A DNA stretch of 64,000 nucleotides, taken from positions 1 through 64,000 of the forward strand of contig JAXMDM010000005.1 in assembly GCA_046348835.1 (NCBI GenBank). The letters run 5' to 3'. The first letter of the stretch is position 1; each line of letters starts with the position of its first letter. The stretch comes from Defluviicoccus sp046348835. GTDB taxonomy: Bacteria > Pseudomonadota > Alphaproteobacteria > Rhodospirillales > Defluviicoccaceae. The notes beneath the pieces are model-generated. The model saw only the letters and a program-made list of their open reading frames with translations. It ran no database searches and was not told the DNA's origin. The position numbers and the translations under genes are program-made. Of the stretch, positions 27,744-35,952 are shown one piece after another.

Positions 27744-28058
27744 ATGTCCGATCAGACGATCACGCGGGCGTTTCTCAGCGAAGCCGTCTATCAGGAGGTG
27801 GGTCTGTCGCGAAACGAGTCGGCGGAACTCCTCGAATCGGTGCTGGCGGAGATTACCGACGCGCTGGCTCGGGGCGAAACGGTGAAGCTGTCGTCGTTCG
27901 GCAGTTTCTCAATCCGCCGCAAGGGGCGTCGCATCGGCCGCAATCCCAAAACCGGTGAGGAAGTGCCGATCCTGCCGCGGAAGGTATTGGTTTTTCGTCC
28001 GTCGCAAGTGCTGAAAAACCGCATAAATCAGAATCGTCAAGACCACGCCGCCGAGTGA
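27744..28058 (+). CDS. ihfA: Integration host factor alpha subunit
   Basis: IHF alpha pairs with IHF beta to bend DNA sharply, aiding sigma-54 promoters, recombination and nucleoid structure. The 104-residue protein has the HU/IHF fold with LSRNESAELLESVLAEI, VKLSSFGSFSIRRKGRRIGRNPKTGEEVPI (the DNA-binding arm with the intercalating proline) and the C-terminal VLVFRPSQVLKNRIN. It overlaps merR by 4 bp, the usual alphaproteobacterial arrangement. Confidence 0.95.
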   Translation: MSDQTITRAFLSEAVYQEVGLSRNESAELLESVLAEITDALARGETVKLSSFGSFSIRRKGRRIGRNPKTGEEVPILPRKVLVFRPSQVLKNRINQNRQDHAAE

Positions 28059-28534
28059 TCATGACCATTCTCGATCAAGAGATGAGCGCAGAGCGGAGCG
28101 CCTCCGGCCGTACGGTCGGCAAATCCGCCACCGCATTCCGCACCATCGCCGAGGTGGCGTTCGATCTGCAGCTTCCGGCGCACGTGCTCCGCTTCTGGGA
28201 AAGCAAGTTTGCGCAGATCAAACCGCTGAAACGGCGTGGCGGTCGCCGCTACTACCGGCCGGAAGATGTGGATCTGCTGCGCCAGATCCGGACCTTGCTC
28301 TACACCGATGGCTACACCATTCGCGGTGTCCAGAAGTTGCTGAAGGAGGGCGCCGTCAGGTCGGGCCAGGTTCCGGTCGAACAGGCGGAAACCTCGTCCG
28401 GGAATCACGACGAGCCCGAGTTCGATCCGGTGGACGCCCCCGACGCCGACGAGCCTTGCGCCGAAGATGCCCTCGCCGACGTCCTCGACGAACTGGAAGC
28501 GCTTCGCGGACTCCTTCGTACCCACGGATTTTGA
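28055..28534 (+). CDS. MerR-family transcriptional regulator
   Basis: A 159-residue regulator with a winged helix-turn-helix of the MerR type: AFRTIAEVAFDLQLPAHVLRFWESKFAQIKPLKRRGGRRYYRPEDVDLLRQI. The C-terminal part is acidic, ends in a short helix (LADVLDELEALRGLLRTHG) and has no cysteine metal site. This gene is conserved next to ihfA in alphaproteobacteria, but its ligand and targets are not known. The GTG or ATG at 28055-28061 are both possible; overlap with ihfA indicates coupling. In many relatives tRNA-Pro follows at once; here two minus-strand genes intervene. Confidence 0.9.
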   Translation: MIMTILDQEMSAERSASGRTVGKSATAFRTIAEVAFDLQLPAHVLRFWESKFAQIKPLKRRGGRRYYRPEDVDLLRQIRTLLYTDGYTIRGVQKLLKEGAVRSGQVPVEQAETSSGNHDEPEFDPVDAPDADEPCAEDALADVLDELEALRGLLRTHGF

Positions 28535-28571
28535 CCGCCTTGCCGCGGTCTTGATGGAGCGCGGCGGACCA

Positions 28572-29153
28572 TCAGGCCTCGTCCCGGAAGATCTCTGCGG
28601 CCAGTCGGAGGCAGGTCTCGAAACCGGTGAGATCGCGGAACCGCTCCTGGGCAGCGGCCGGGTGGCGAACGATCGGGGTGTCCTGCTCGCAGAGAGCGCA
28701 GTCCAGCATCAGGTTGTCCGCATTGCCGTAGTCTTCGATCTGCATCCCGTCCGCATCGCACCAGGTGCCGGTTGCCGCATCGAAGGCGGTACCGGCCACG
28801 CAATCCCGCGCTCGCGAGACGAGGTCGGCCGGATCGTTGGTATAGGCGAAGACGCGGCGACCGAGACCGGTGAGCATTCCGAGCTCGAATACGGTCCCGA
28901 CGTCGGCGCTGATGCCGCGAAAAGGGGTGAGGTTGAAGATGCCGAAGTCGGCTTCGCGCAGGAGCGCGACATTGGCGCGAAAGATGCGGACGTCGATCCG
29001 GTCGTCCCGGGCGTCCGCTGGCGGATTGCCGAGGGGGCAGAGGGCTGCGAAGCCGAAGGCGGCGGCGCGCTCAATCTTGCCGGCGGCGACGGCGGCCGCA
29101 TCCGACAAGAACACCTCCGGTCCTCCCAGATAGACCTTGAGCCGCCGACCCAT
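28572..29153 (-). CDS. Nucleoside 2-deoxyribosyltransferase-family protein
   Basis: A 193-residue protein of the NDT/YtoQ-like fold. Recognisable parts are KVYLGGPEVFLSDA at the N-terminus, DFGIFNLTPFRGISADVGTVFELGMLTGLGRRVFAYTNDP in the middle, which holds the probable catalytic glutamate in VFELGM, and the C-terminal MLDCALCEQDTPIVRH. NDT enzymes move deoxyribose between bases. Family members can also hydrolyse nucleotides, so the exact reaction is open. It is transcribed towards merR and follows the HD-GYP gene on the same strand after 59 bp. Confidence 0.82.
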   Translation of the reverse strand: MGRRLKVYLGGPEVFLSDAAAVAAGKIERAAAFGFAALCPLGNPPADARDDRIDVRIFRANVALLREADFGIFNLTPFRGISADVGTVFELGMLTGLGRRVFAYTNDPADLVSRARDCVAGTAFDAATGTWCDADGMQIEDYGNADNLMLDCALCEQDTPIVRHPAAAQERFRDLTGFETCLRLAAEIFRDEA

Positions 29154-29212
29154 GCCGCTTGTCCCGCCCGCTGCCGGCCGGTTGGGATCACCCCCGGACC
29201 CGCTGTCGTCCG

Positions 29213-30319
29213 TCAGAAGGTCAGCCCCTCATCGAGGACGATCTGTTCAAACACCTGCACGAGCCGCATGTCCAGATGGGCCGGGCCCATCTCTTTTTTC
29301 ATCAAGGCGAGGGCTTTTTCGGCCGGCATGCCGGGCTTGTAGACACGGCGGTCGGTCAGCGCGCTGAAGATATCGATGATCGACGCCATCCGCGCCAGTT
29401 CATTGAGCTGCGCCCCCGCCAGTCCCTGCGGATAACCGGAACCGTCCAGCTTTTCATGGTGCTGGGCGGCGATGGTGATGACCGGAAGCGGAACATCGGC
29501 GACGGCTTCGAGACAGCGAACGGTGGCCGGGACATGGCCTTTCATCACCGTCCATTCGCCGTTGTCCAAACGTCCGGGCTTGTTCAGCACCGTCAGCGGG
29601 ACGGCGATCTTGCCGATGTCGTGGACCATTCCGCCGGCGGCAAGGGTCGTCACCTGATCTTCCGACATGCCGATCCGGCGGCCGAACAGCGTCAGCATCA
29701 CCGCCACCTTCAGCGAGTGGACGTAGGTGTAGTTGTCGTGCTCTCGGACCCCGTCCAGCAGGTCTTGCAGGTTTTCGGCGGTGCTGGCGTTGGCCAGAAC
29801 GGACGAGGCGGCGGTCACGTCTCCGTATTCGATCGGGTCGCCACGTTCGACCAGGGTGGTCAAGCGGCCGAACAGGATCGAGGTCTGCTGCAAGGCGGCG
29901 CGGATGGCCGGCGGGAGCGCCTCCCACCCCACTTCTATGCCGAGGTTGATCGCCTGAGAGACCTGCCGCAGCAGGCTCTCTCGCTCGATGGGTTTTTCGA
30001 CGATGCCATAGGCGCCGAGTTCCCGCTGCAGGTCGGACAGGTTGCGGCCGTCGGCGGTGAAGGCGAGAAAAATGGGAACGGCGCCCATGCCGGGCTCGCT
30101 GTGCAGCGTCTTGACCACGCTGCCGCGCGTGGCGCGGACGATCGGCTCGTCGATAAGGAACACCTGCGGTGGCGAGCGGCGGCACGCGTAGGTCGCCGAG
30201 ACCACGCTCGGAAACACCGTGACCCGGTATCGGTCGCCGAGCGCCGTTCGCATGCGACGGCTTTCGTCGATGTTATCGGCGACGATGGCGATCAGCGGGA
30301 GAGGATGGGGTGGTTGCAT
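29213..30319 (-). CDS. Response regulator with HD-GYP domain
   Basis: The 368-residue protein has an N-terminal receiver domain and a C-terminal HD-GYP domain that normally degrades cyclic di-GMP. The receiver has D15, the phosphoacceptor-like D57 in VFLIDEP and K109 in VEKP. The HD-GYP part shows HSLKVAVMLTLFG (about 201-213), HDIGK at 233-237, and HHEKLDGSGYP at 287-297, so the metal and GYP residues are intact. No partner kinase gene is adjacent. The frame is open well upstream, but this ATG (MQPPHPLPLIAIV) gives a normal receiver start. Confidence 0.9.
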   Translation of the reverse strand: MQPPHPLPLIAIVADNIDESRRMRTALGDRYRVTVFPSVVSATYACRRSPPQVFLIDEPIVRATRGSVVKTLHSEPGMGAVPIFLAFTADGRNLSDLQRELGAYGIVEKPIERESLLRQVSQAINLGIEVGWEALPPAIRAALQQTSILFGRLTTLVERGDPIEYGDVTAASSVLANASTAENLQDLLDGVREHDNYTYVHSLKVAVMLTLFGRRIGMSEDQVTTLAAGGMVHDIGKIAVPLTVLNKPGRLDNGEWTVMKGHVPATVRCLEAVADVPLPVITIAAQHHEKLDGSGYPQGLAGAQLNELARMASIIDIFSALTDRRVYKPGMPAEKALALMKKEMGPAHLDMRLVQVFEQIVLDEGLTF

Positions 30320-30483
30320 GTTTCTTGGTTCGGACGTTTCGACTTTCCGGGGCGCCACTCGTGCGACGGTGCGTCGGGTCCATTTTCGTCGGGCAGGGTT
30401 AACAGCCGGTTCCCCCCGGTGCCGTTTTCGTCGTCCGCGGCCGTTGTCTTGCCGGGCCGCTCGTGCGTATAGTTCCGCCGGTT

Positions 30484-30560
30484 CGGAGCGTGGCGCAGTT
30501 TGGTAGCGCACTAGACTGGGGGTCTAGGGGTCGCCGGTTCAAATCCGGCCGCTCCGACCA
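30484..30560 (+). tRNA. tRNA-Pro (anticodon GGG)
   Basis: A complete 77-nt cloverleaf. The acceptor stem is CGGAGCG/CGCTCCG with a discriminator A and an encoded CCA end. The D arm is GCGC...GCGC, and the anticodon stem CTAGA/TCTAG encloses loop CTGGGGG with anticodon GGG at 30518-30520. The T arm contains GGTTCAAATCC. No intron is present. It reads the CCC and CCU proline codons. Confidence 0.97.
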
Positions 30561-30664
30561 TTAATTCCAAGCTGTTACGAGCCATAGCACGCCCCTTCTG
30601 GGGGCGGTTGCTCACTGCCCGTTCCGGCGGTAGGGGTGGGCGTGGGCGTTGCCGAGGGTTCCTT

Positions 30665-30706
30665 GTCTATATGCTCGCCTTCACCGTCTATATGCTCGCC
30701 TTCACC
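30665..30706. repeat. Two tandem 21-bp repeats at the transglutaminase 3' end
   Basis: The unit GTCTATATGCTCGCCTTCACC occurs twice in a row without mismatch. On the minus strand it spans the stop codon, so the last five residues and the stop of the transglutaminase (VKASI-stop) are repeated again downstream. In the neighbouring frame each unit encodes GEGEHID. Confidence 0.9.
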
Positions 30707-31533
30707 GCGTCGGTGGTGATGTCCTCGGTCGGATCGGCCTCTGGGGTGTTGATCCACACCTCCGGCGGCTCGTAGTCGACATCGCCGTAGGGTGAGCAGA
30801 AGGCGACCTCCGCCGCGTCCCGTCCGATACCGATGCGGACCAGGCCGTCCGGCGCCGACATCCGCGTCGGATCGAACAGGTACCACCCGGTTCCGGACGG
30901 CCCGACTAGGAACGCTTCGAACACCGCGTGGAAGTCGGGCGGATCGAGCCGCCAGGCGTAGGCGCTGACATAGCGTGCGGGAATGCCCAGCGCTCGACAC
31001 AGGGCGATCCCCAGGTGGGCAAAGTCCCGGCAGACGCCGGCCCGCTCGGTCACCGTATCGAACGCCGACGTCAGTGCGTCGGAGGATCCCAGCACGTAGT
31101 CGACGTTGTCGCGGATCCAGTTGCAGATGCCGTTGACGCGCTGATAACCGAGCGGCAGATCGCCGAAGGTGCGGGCGGCGAAGCGCTTCAGCTTGTCCGA
31201 TTGGCAGTACCGGCTTGGATAGAGATGGGTCAGCACGTCGAAGGGAAGCGCGCCGGCGGTGACCTCGGCGATCCCCCTCGGATCGTCCACATGCGGTATC
31301 AGTTCCACCTCGGCGGTGTAGTGGACGTGCAGACGGCCCGGCTTACCGTGGACGCGGAAGTAGCGATTGCCGCTCTCCGGCATGGTCCAGCGCTCGACCG
31401 ACGAGGCGGGCGTCAGCTCGAGCCGCTCGTCGAGGATCGTCTGCGCTCCCGAGCGGGCGACCTCGATGTTGAAGACGAACGGAACCGGTGCCGCGAGGCG
31501 GTAAGCGAGCGAGCAACCGATGGAGAACTTCAT
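30688..31533 (-). CDS. Transglutaminase-like cysteine protein
   Basis: A 281-residue protein of the bacterial transglutaminase-like family. The N-terminal beta domain (about 1-95) precedes the papain-like core. The triad is C168 in ERAGVCRDFAHL, H202 in PPDFHAVFEAFL and D221 in WYLFDPTRM. There is no signal peptide, so it is probably cytoplasmic. Members may act as peptidases or cross-linking enzymes; the substrate is unknown. The C-terminal tail is odd: a shift of frame near 30710 would extend it by about 45 residues (two GEGEHID repeats, then a PTPTPT-rich tail ending CYGS). Confidence 0.87.
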   Translation of the reverse strand: MKFSIGCSLAYRLAAPVPFVFNIEVARSGAQTILDERLELTPASSVERWTMPESGNRYFRVHGKPGRLHVHYTAEVELIPHVDDPRGIAEVTAGALPFDVLTHLYPSRYCQSDKLKRFAARTFGDLPLGYQRVNGICNWIRDNVDYVLGSSDALTSAFDTVTERAGVCRDFAHLGIALCRALGIPARYVSAYAWRLDPPDFHAVFEAFLVGPSGTGWYLFDPTRMSAPDGLVRIGIGRDAAEVAFCSPYGDVDYEPPEVWINTPEADPTEDITTDAVKASI

Positions 31534-31633
31534 GACCCATCTCCCCGTCGCAGTCGCAATTCGCGAAGCAAGCGGGAGACCATCCGCGTCGGCCAGGAGC
31601 GCCGACGCGGATCATTGTCGCGCCGCGGCTCGA

Positions 31634-32932
31634 CTACGGCGCGAACTTGGCAATAAACACGTCGGCGCCGCCGCGATTGGCGCCGACCAGGGCGCCATAG
31701 GTCCAACCAGCGATGACGATGTTATCGCTGCTATCGGTGGCGACGCGTGTCGACCAGTCGGTCACATTAGTGCCGATTTGGCGCTTCCACAGGCGCTGTC
31801 CGATCGGTTCATACTTGATCAGGAAAACGTCGCCGTCGCCCTTGTTGGGACCGCCGATGGAGCCGTAGGTGTAGCCGGTTGCGGCAATATTGTCGTCACC
31901 GTCGACGGCCACGCCGGTAAGCCGACGCGGACCGGTGCCGGCGCCTACCTCGTCGCTCCACGAAAGGGTGCCACCCGCGCTGTACTTGACGACGAATTCT
32001 CTGAACTTGCTTGCCACGGTGATAACGGCGTCGCCCTGGCTGTCGGCCGCCACTGCGGTGGCGCTGGAAGACTCTCCCGCATCAAACTGGCGGATCCAGC
32101 GTAGGCTTCCGCCGGGGCTGTACTTGGCGACAAAAGCGCCGCCGGTTTGGTTGGATGCGAGGGACCCCGTGGTGTAGCCGGCGACAAGGAGATTGCGATC
32201 GGTGTCGGTCGCTACTGCTAGGGCGCTGCAATCTAGATCTGTGGTGCCAAACTGGGTGATCCATATCTGGTCGCCCGCATTCGTATACTTTGCGACCACG
32301 GCCTGGTAGCGGCCATTGGGATTGGCGCCACCCAGGGATCCGGAAGTCAATCCACTGACGACAACATCGCCATTGTCATCGACGGCTACCGCGGCATCGG
32401 TTTCGAACTCAGCGGTTCCGATGTCGCGGACCCATAGCAGGTCGCCTGCAGCATTGTACTTGGCAAGGAACAGATCGCCCCGGCCTAAATACCCCGCACC
32501 CAGGTCTCCGCCCGTCTCTCCGGCGATGAACACATTCCCTTGGCCGTCGGCGGCGACGCCTTCAGCCCGGTCGTCCGCGGAGCTGCCGAGTTGGTGCAGC
32601 CACAATTTTGCGCCGCTGCTGCTGTATTTGGCGACGAAAGCGTCACGCCCTCCCTTAGAGGCGCCGTCGAGGGAGCCGGCGGTCGTTCCGACGCTGAGGA
32701 CATTGTCGTCGGCATCGGTGGCGACTCCGGTAGTGAAATCGTCCTTCTTGGTTCCGAACTGGCGCTTCCAGATGAGCTTGCGTGAGTTATCGGTCGCGGG
32801 TGCGACGCTCGCATCAATGGGCTGCCGGACGGCGTCGGCCGCCATCGCCGCCCCGCCGCCGGGCGCGTCCCACGCGATAACCGCCAGGGCGACGAGCACC
32901 CCGGTTAATCCCGTCAGGGCCTCCGATGTCAT
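31634..32932 (-). CDS. Secreted SBBP-repeat beta-propeller protein
   Basis: The 432-residue protein has a signal-like segment (LTGLTGVLVALAVIAW) and then seven repeats of about 55 residues. Each runs from a W-x-x-Q-x-G strand (for example LIWKRQFGT, KLWLHQLGS, QIWITQFGT, RLWKRQIGT) through V-A-x-D-x-x-x-N-V to a F-V-A-K-Y strand. Seven SBBP repeats would close one beta-propeller and little else. No membrane anchor or sorting tail follows. Function is unknown; such proteins are extracellular or periplasmic. ATG at 32932 is chosen over an upstream GTG because it puts the signal at the N-terminus. Confidence 0.82.
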   Translation of the reverse strand: MTSEALTGLTGVLVALAVIAWDAPGGGAAMAADAVRQPIDASVAPATDNSRKLIWKRQFGTKKDDFTTGVATDADDNVLSVGTTAGSLDGASKGGRDAFVAKYSSSGAKLWLHQLGSSADDRAEGVAADGQGNVFIAGETGGDLGAGYLGRGDLFLAKYNAAGDLLWVRDIGTAEFETDAAVAVDDNGDVVVSGLTSGSLGGANPNGRYQAVVAKYTNAGDQIWITQFGTTDLDCSALAVATDTDRNLLVAGYTTGSLASNQTGGAFVAKYSPGGSLRWIRQFDAGESSSATAVAADSQGDAVITVASKFREFVVKYSAGGTLSWSDEVGAGTGPRRLTGVAVDGDDNIAATGYTYGSIGGPNKGDGDVFLIKYEPIGQRLWKRQIGTNVTDWSTRVATDSSDNIVIAGWTYGALVGANRGGADVFIAKFAP

Positions 32933-33104
32933 GACCACCACCCTTCTCGAGGGACGCTTCCCACCCGGGTTCAACGCCCCCTCCTGCTGCACACAGCCGT
33001 ACTATAGCGGATTTGGGCTCGCTTGTATTGGGCGAACTTCTGCATCCTGCCGTTGGCAATTGCGGCCCGGCTAAAGCGTGGTGGCGCAATGAACCGTCGC
33101 ATCT

Positions 33105-34331
33105 TCAACCGACACGTCGCTCCGCGATCGTGCCGTCTTCTTTCGCCCGGTGCAGGTAGCCTTCGAACTGGTCGCCGAGACGGCGGATATCGAATTCCCG
33201 CTCGGCATAGGCGCGGGCGGCGCTTCCCAGTCGGGCGGCGACGGCCGGATCGCCGATGATCCCGTCGACGGCGGCGATCATCGCCCGCGGGTTCGCCGGG
33301 GGGACAATGATGCCGCCGCCGCTCTCGACGATCACCGCCGCGGCGCGGTTGTCCGCCGGCATCGCCGCCACCTGCGGCCGGCCGGCACAGAGGTGGGTGA
33401 GCACCTTGGAGGGCACGCAATAGCTGCCGGCGTCGTCATCGAGCAAGGTGACCAGCACATCCGCCGCGCCGAGGACATCCGGCAGATCGGCGAACGGCTG
33501 GAACGGCAGCAGCAGCAGGTTGTCCAGATCGTCGGCGGCCTTGTCGGCGGCGAGCCGGTCGGCACCCTCGCCCTCGGAGACGACGACGATGCGGACCTTC
33601 GGGCGGTCCCGGTAGGACCGGGCCAGGTCCGACAGCACGGTCGGGCTGTGCTTGCGGCCCAAGGTGCCGGCGTAAAGGATGTTGATGGTGGCATCCAGCC
33701 CCTGGCGCAGCGACCAGGCATTGCGCTTCGGCCGCACCGGCACCTCGTCCAGCGGGGCCCACAGCGGCATCACCTCCAGCCGGCCGCGGGGGATCCCCCA
33801 GTCGGCGAGGGTGTCGCGGAACTCTTGGCAAATGCAGATGATCCGCGCGCTGCCGCGCAGTTGCCTGCGTTCGAGGAAGCCGTAGCTCCACCCGATCAGT
33901 TCGCCCGCCACCTTCAGCTTCTTGGCGAGGATGGTCCGCATGCCGACGCTGTTGATGTCCATCAGCCAGTAGACGAACGGGATCCCGCGCCGCCGCGCGG
34001 CACGTCGGGCAAACTCGAGCGAGGCGGGCGGGGTGTTGGCGACGACGACGACGTCCGGCGCAAACGCATCGATGGCTCGCTGCAGTTGCCGGCCGAAGGC
34101 CAGCTCCTGGATCTGGCGGGCGACGGACGCACCCTTACGGAACGGCCGATCGATGGTTACCGCTTGCACGGCGAGCCCGGGCGGATCGTCGGGTAGCCGT
34201 TCCAGCCGGCCATGGGGTGTCAGGAAATCGGCGGCGTAGGTGTGGAGAATGGCGTGCCCGCGGCGCGCCAGTTCGCGACTGAGCTGGACCTGCGGCGGAT
34301 GGCCGGAAAAATCGTGCAAGAAGATGCGCAT
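33105..34331 (-). CDS. Glycosyltransferase family 4 (WbuB-like)
   Basis: A 408-residue GT-B glycosyltransferase. The N-terminal domain begins MRIFLHDFSGHPPQVQLSRELARRGH. The C-terminal nucleotide-sugar domain has NILYAGTLGRKHSPTVL, VVVSEGEGADRL, LPFQPFADLPDVLGAADVLV and the donor-binding stretch AGSYCVPSKVLTHLCAGRPQVAA with a weakly conserved E-x7-E. It is encoded 30 bp downstream of a GDP-mannose-3,5-epimerase-like gene, so GDP-L-galactose or a related sugar may be its donor. It is probably for a surface polysaccharide, but the rest of such a locus is absent. Confidence 0.87.
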   Translation of the reverse strand: MRIFLHDFSGHPPQVQLSRELARRGHAILHTYAADFLTPHGRLERLPDDPPGLAVQAVTIDRPFRKGASVARQIQELAFGRQLQRAIDAFAPDVVVVANTPPASLEFARRAARRRGIPFVYWLMDINSVGMRTILAKKLKVAGELIGWSYGFLERRQLRGSARIICICQEFRDTLADWGIPRGRLEVMPLWAPLDEVPVRPKRNAWSLRQGLDATINILYAGTLGRKHSPTVLSDLARSYRDRPKVRIVVVSEGEGADRLAADKAADDLDNLLLLPFQPFADLPDVLGAADVLVTLLDDDAGSYCVPSKVLTHLCAGRPQVAAMPADNRAAAVIVESGGGIIVPPANPRAMIAAVDGIIGDPAVAARLGSAARAYAEREFDIRRLGDQFEGYLHRAKEDGTIAERRVG

Positions 34332-34361
34332 CGGCCCCGGCCTTAGGTAACGGCGCGGTCG

Positions 34362-35399
34362 CTACCGCCGATGATCACCGGCGGCGCGGGCGCGGGGGCG
34401 GGCGGCGGCGCGGCGATCGAGCAGCTGGGCCTTGATCCAATGGAACAGGGGCGGCATCCCGTCCTCCAGCCGCGTCGCGGGCGCCCACCCCAGGTGCGCT
34501 TCGATCATCGTGTTGTCGCTGTTGCGCCCGCGGACCCCCTTCGGCGCGTCGAGGTTGTAGTGTCGCTGCAGGGTCACCCCGGCGATCCCCTCGACGATGT
34601 CCACCAATTGATTGATCGTCACCATCTGGGTGGAGCCGAGGTTGATCGGCCGGCCGATGTCGCTCTCCATGATCATCAGCGTGCCGGTGATGCAGTCGTC
34701 GATGTTCATGAAGCTGCGCGTCTGCTCGCCGTCCCCCCAGATCTCGATCTCCCGGTCGCCGCCCAGCCACGCTTCGATGACCTTGCGGCAGATCGCCGCC
34801 GGCGCCTTCTCCCGCCCGCCCTCGAAGTAGCCGTGCGAACCATAGACGTTGTGATAGCGAATGACGCGGGTGGCGAGGCCGTAGTCCTCGCTGAAGTGCC
34901 GGCACATGCGCTCGCTGAACAGCTTCTCCCAGCCATAGCCGTCCTCGGCCATGGCCGGATAAGCGTCCTCTTCACGCAGGCCGGGATTGTCGGGATCGGT
35001 CTGCTTGTCCTGCGGATAAACGCACGCCGACGAGCTGTAGAGGTAGCGCTTCACCCGCTGCTCGCGCGCCGCCAGCAGCATGTGGGTGTTGATCAGAACC
35101 GAGAGCATGCAGGCCGTCTTGTGCTGCTCGATGTAGCCGATCCCGCCCATGTCGGCGGCAAGATTGAAGACGTAGGCGGCGCCTTCACAGGCCGCCTGAC
35201 AGGCGTCGAGGGTGCGGAGGTCGAGCTGCCGCTCCTCGACCCCGGAATGCCGCTGGAACCAAGTCTCGACCGGCTTGATATCCACCCCGCGCAGACAGGT
35301 GAAGCCAAGCGCCTGCAGCTGACCGACGAGGTGGCCACCGATGAACCCTCCGGCCCCGGTAACCACGATCAATTCGTCCCTGTTTGCCAGCTTCAGCAT
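34362..35399 (-). CDS. NAD-dependent epimerase, GDP-mannose-3,5-epimerase type
   Basis: A 345-residue extended short-chain dehydrogenase. The Rossmann motif is GAGGFIGGHL (about 16-25). The active-site stretch AADMGGIGYI matches the GDP-mannose-3,5-epimerase subgroup, as does SSACVYPQDKQ. The catalytic YxxxK is in YGWEKL near residue 155, and NVYGSHGYFEGGREKAPAAICRK is the substrate loop. GDP-mannose to GDP-L-galactose conversion is the known reaction of this subgroup; a GDP-heptose or UDP-sugar variant is possible. An arginine-rich tail (RRAAARPRARAAGDHRR) is not typical. Confidence 0.86.
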   Translation of the reverse strand: MLKLANRDELIVVTGAGGFIGGHLVGQLQALGFTCLRGVDIKPVETWFQRHSGVEERQLDLRTLDACQAACEGAAYVFNLAADMGGIGYIEQHKTACMLSVLINTHMLLAAREQRVKRYLYSSSACVYPQDKQTDPDNPGLREEDAYPAMAEDGYGWEKLFSERMCRHFSEDYGLATRVIRYHNVYGSHGYFEGGREKAPAAICRKVIEAWLGGDREIEIWGDGEQTRSFMNIDDCITGTLMIMESDIGRPINLGSTQMVTINQLVDIVEGIAGVTLQRHYNLDAPKGVRGRNSDNTMIEAHLGWAPATRLEDGMPPLFHWIKAQLLDRRAAARPRARAAGDHRR

Positions 35400-35665
35400 C
35401 AGGCCTGCATTCGCCTCCTTCTATGGGAATAGCGCACCGGCAACGCCCACCATAGCGACCAGGATTCTCGATGGCATGCGGGAAAGTTGTGGAACCCCGC
35501 TCCGGATGCAAGATCGGTCGCAGACGTGACAATCGAACCGCATGTTCCGTCGTCGGTGCCGGGGAGTCCACCCGCCAGTGCCGGGCAGGTCACCGATATT
35601 CGGTGTTGTCGGGTGGGCGGGATTGGATGAGCATCCACCGACGCGACGGAGGAACGGGATCGAAA

Positions 35666-35881
35666 ATGGGCGCCTGGGGCTGTCCTCACGAAGTCGGCGG
35701 ACGATGCGGGCGCGTTCGCGGCGTCGCCTGCGACCCGGGGATGAAAGGGTGCCTGCTGTTCGGTCGGTTCGTCTGGAGCGTCGAAGCCAAGAACCGGCCG
35801 CCGAAGCGGCCTCGCCCGGCGCGCCCCACAGAGGTTTCCGATGCGGCCGGAGAGGATGCGGACGAGGGTGACGCCGCCTGA
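35666..35881 (+). CDS. Small four-cysteine protein, function unknown
   Basis: A 71-residue protein begins MGAWGCPHEVGGRC. Its cysteines fall in a C-x7-C-x7-C-x6-C pattern (CPHEVGGRC, CGRVRGVAC, CDPGMKGC), which suggests a metal site. I recall similar short conserved hypothetical proteins in other alphaproteobacteria (CPHE...CDPGMKGC), but no function. A basic, proline-rich linker (KNRPPKRPRPARP) and an acidic tail (EDADEGDAA) follow. GGAGGA lies 12 bases before this ATG; the ATG at 35627 is an alternative start. It is followed by the patatin gene on the same strand after 71 bp. Confidence 0.62.
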   Translation: MGAWGCPHEVGGRCGRVRGVACDPGMKGCLLFGRFVWSVEAKNRPPKRPRPARPTEVSDAAGEDADEGDAA

Positions 35882-35952
35882 CGGCGTCAACTCCGCCGCT
35901 GAGGCACCGAGACCGGGATAGGAACTCTCGGGACAGAAAGGAACACCGGATA

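Noticed and set aside
30665..30706. CRISPR-like repeat
   Set aside because: Only two adjoining copies without spacers; it is a simple tandem duplication.
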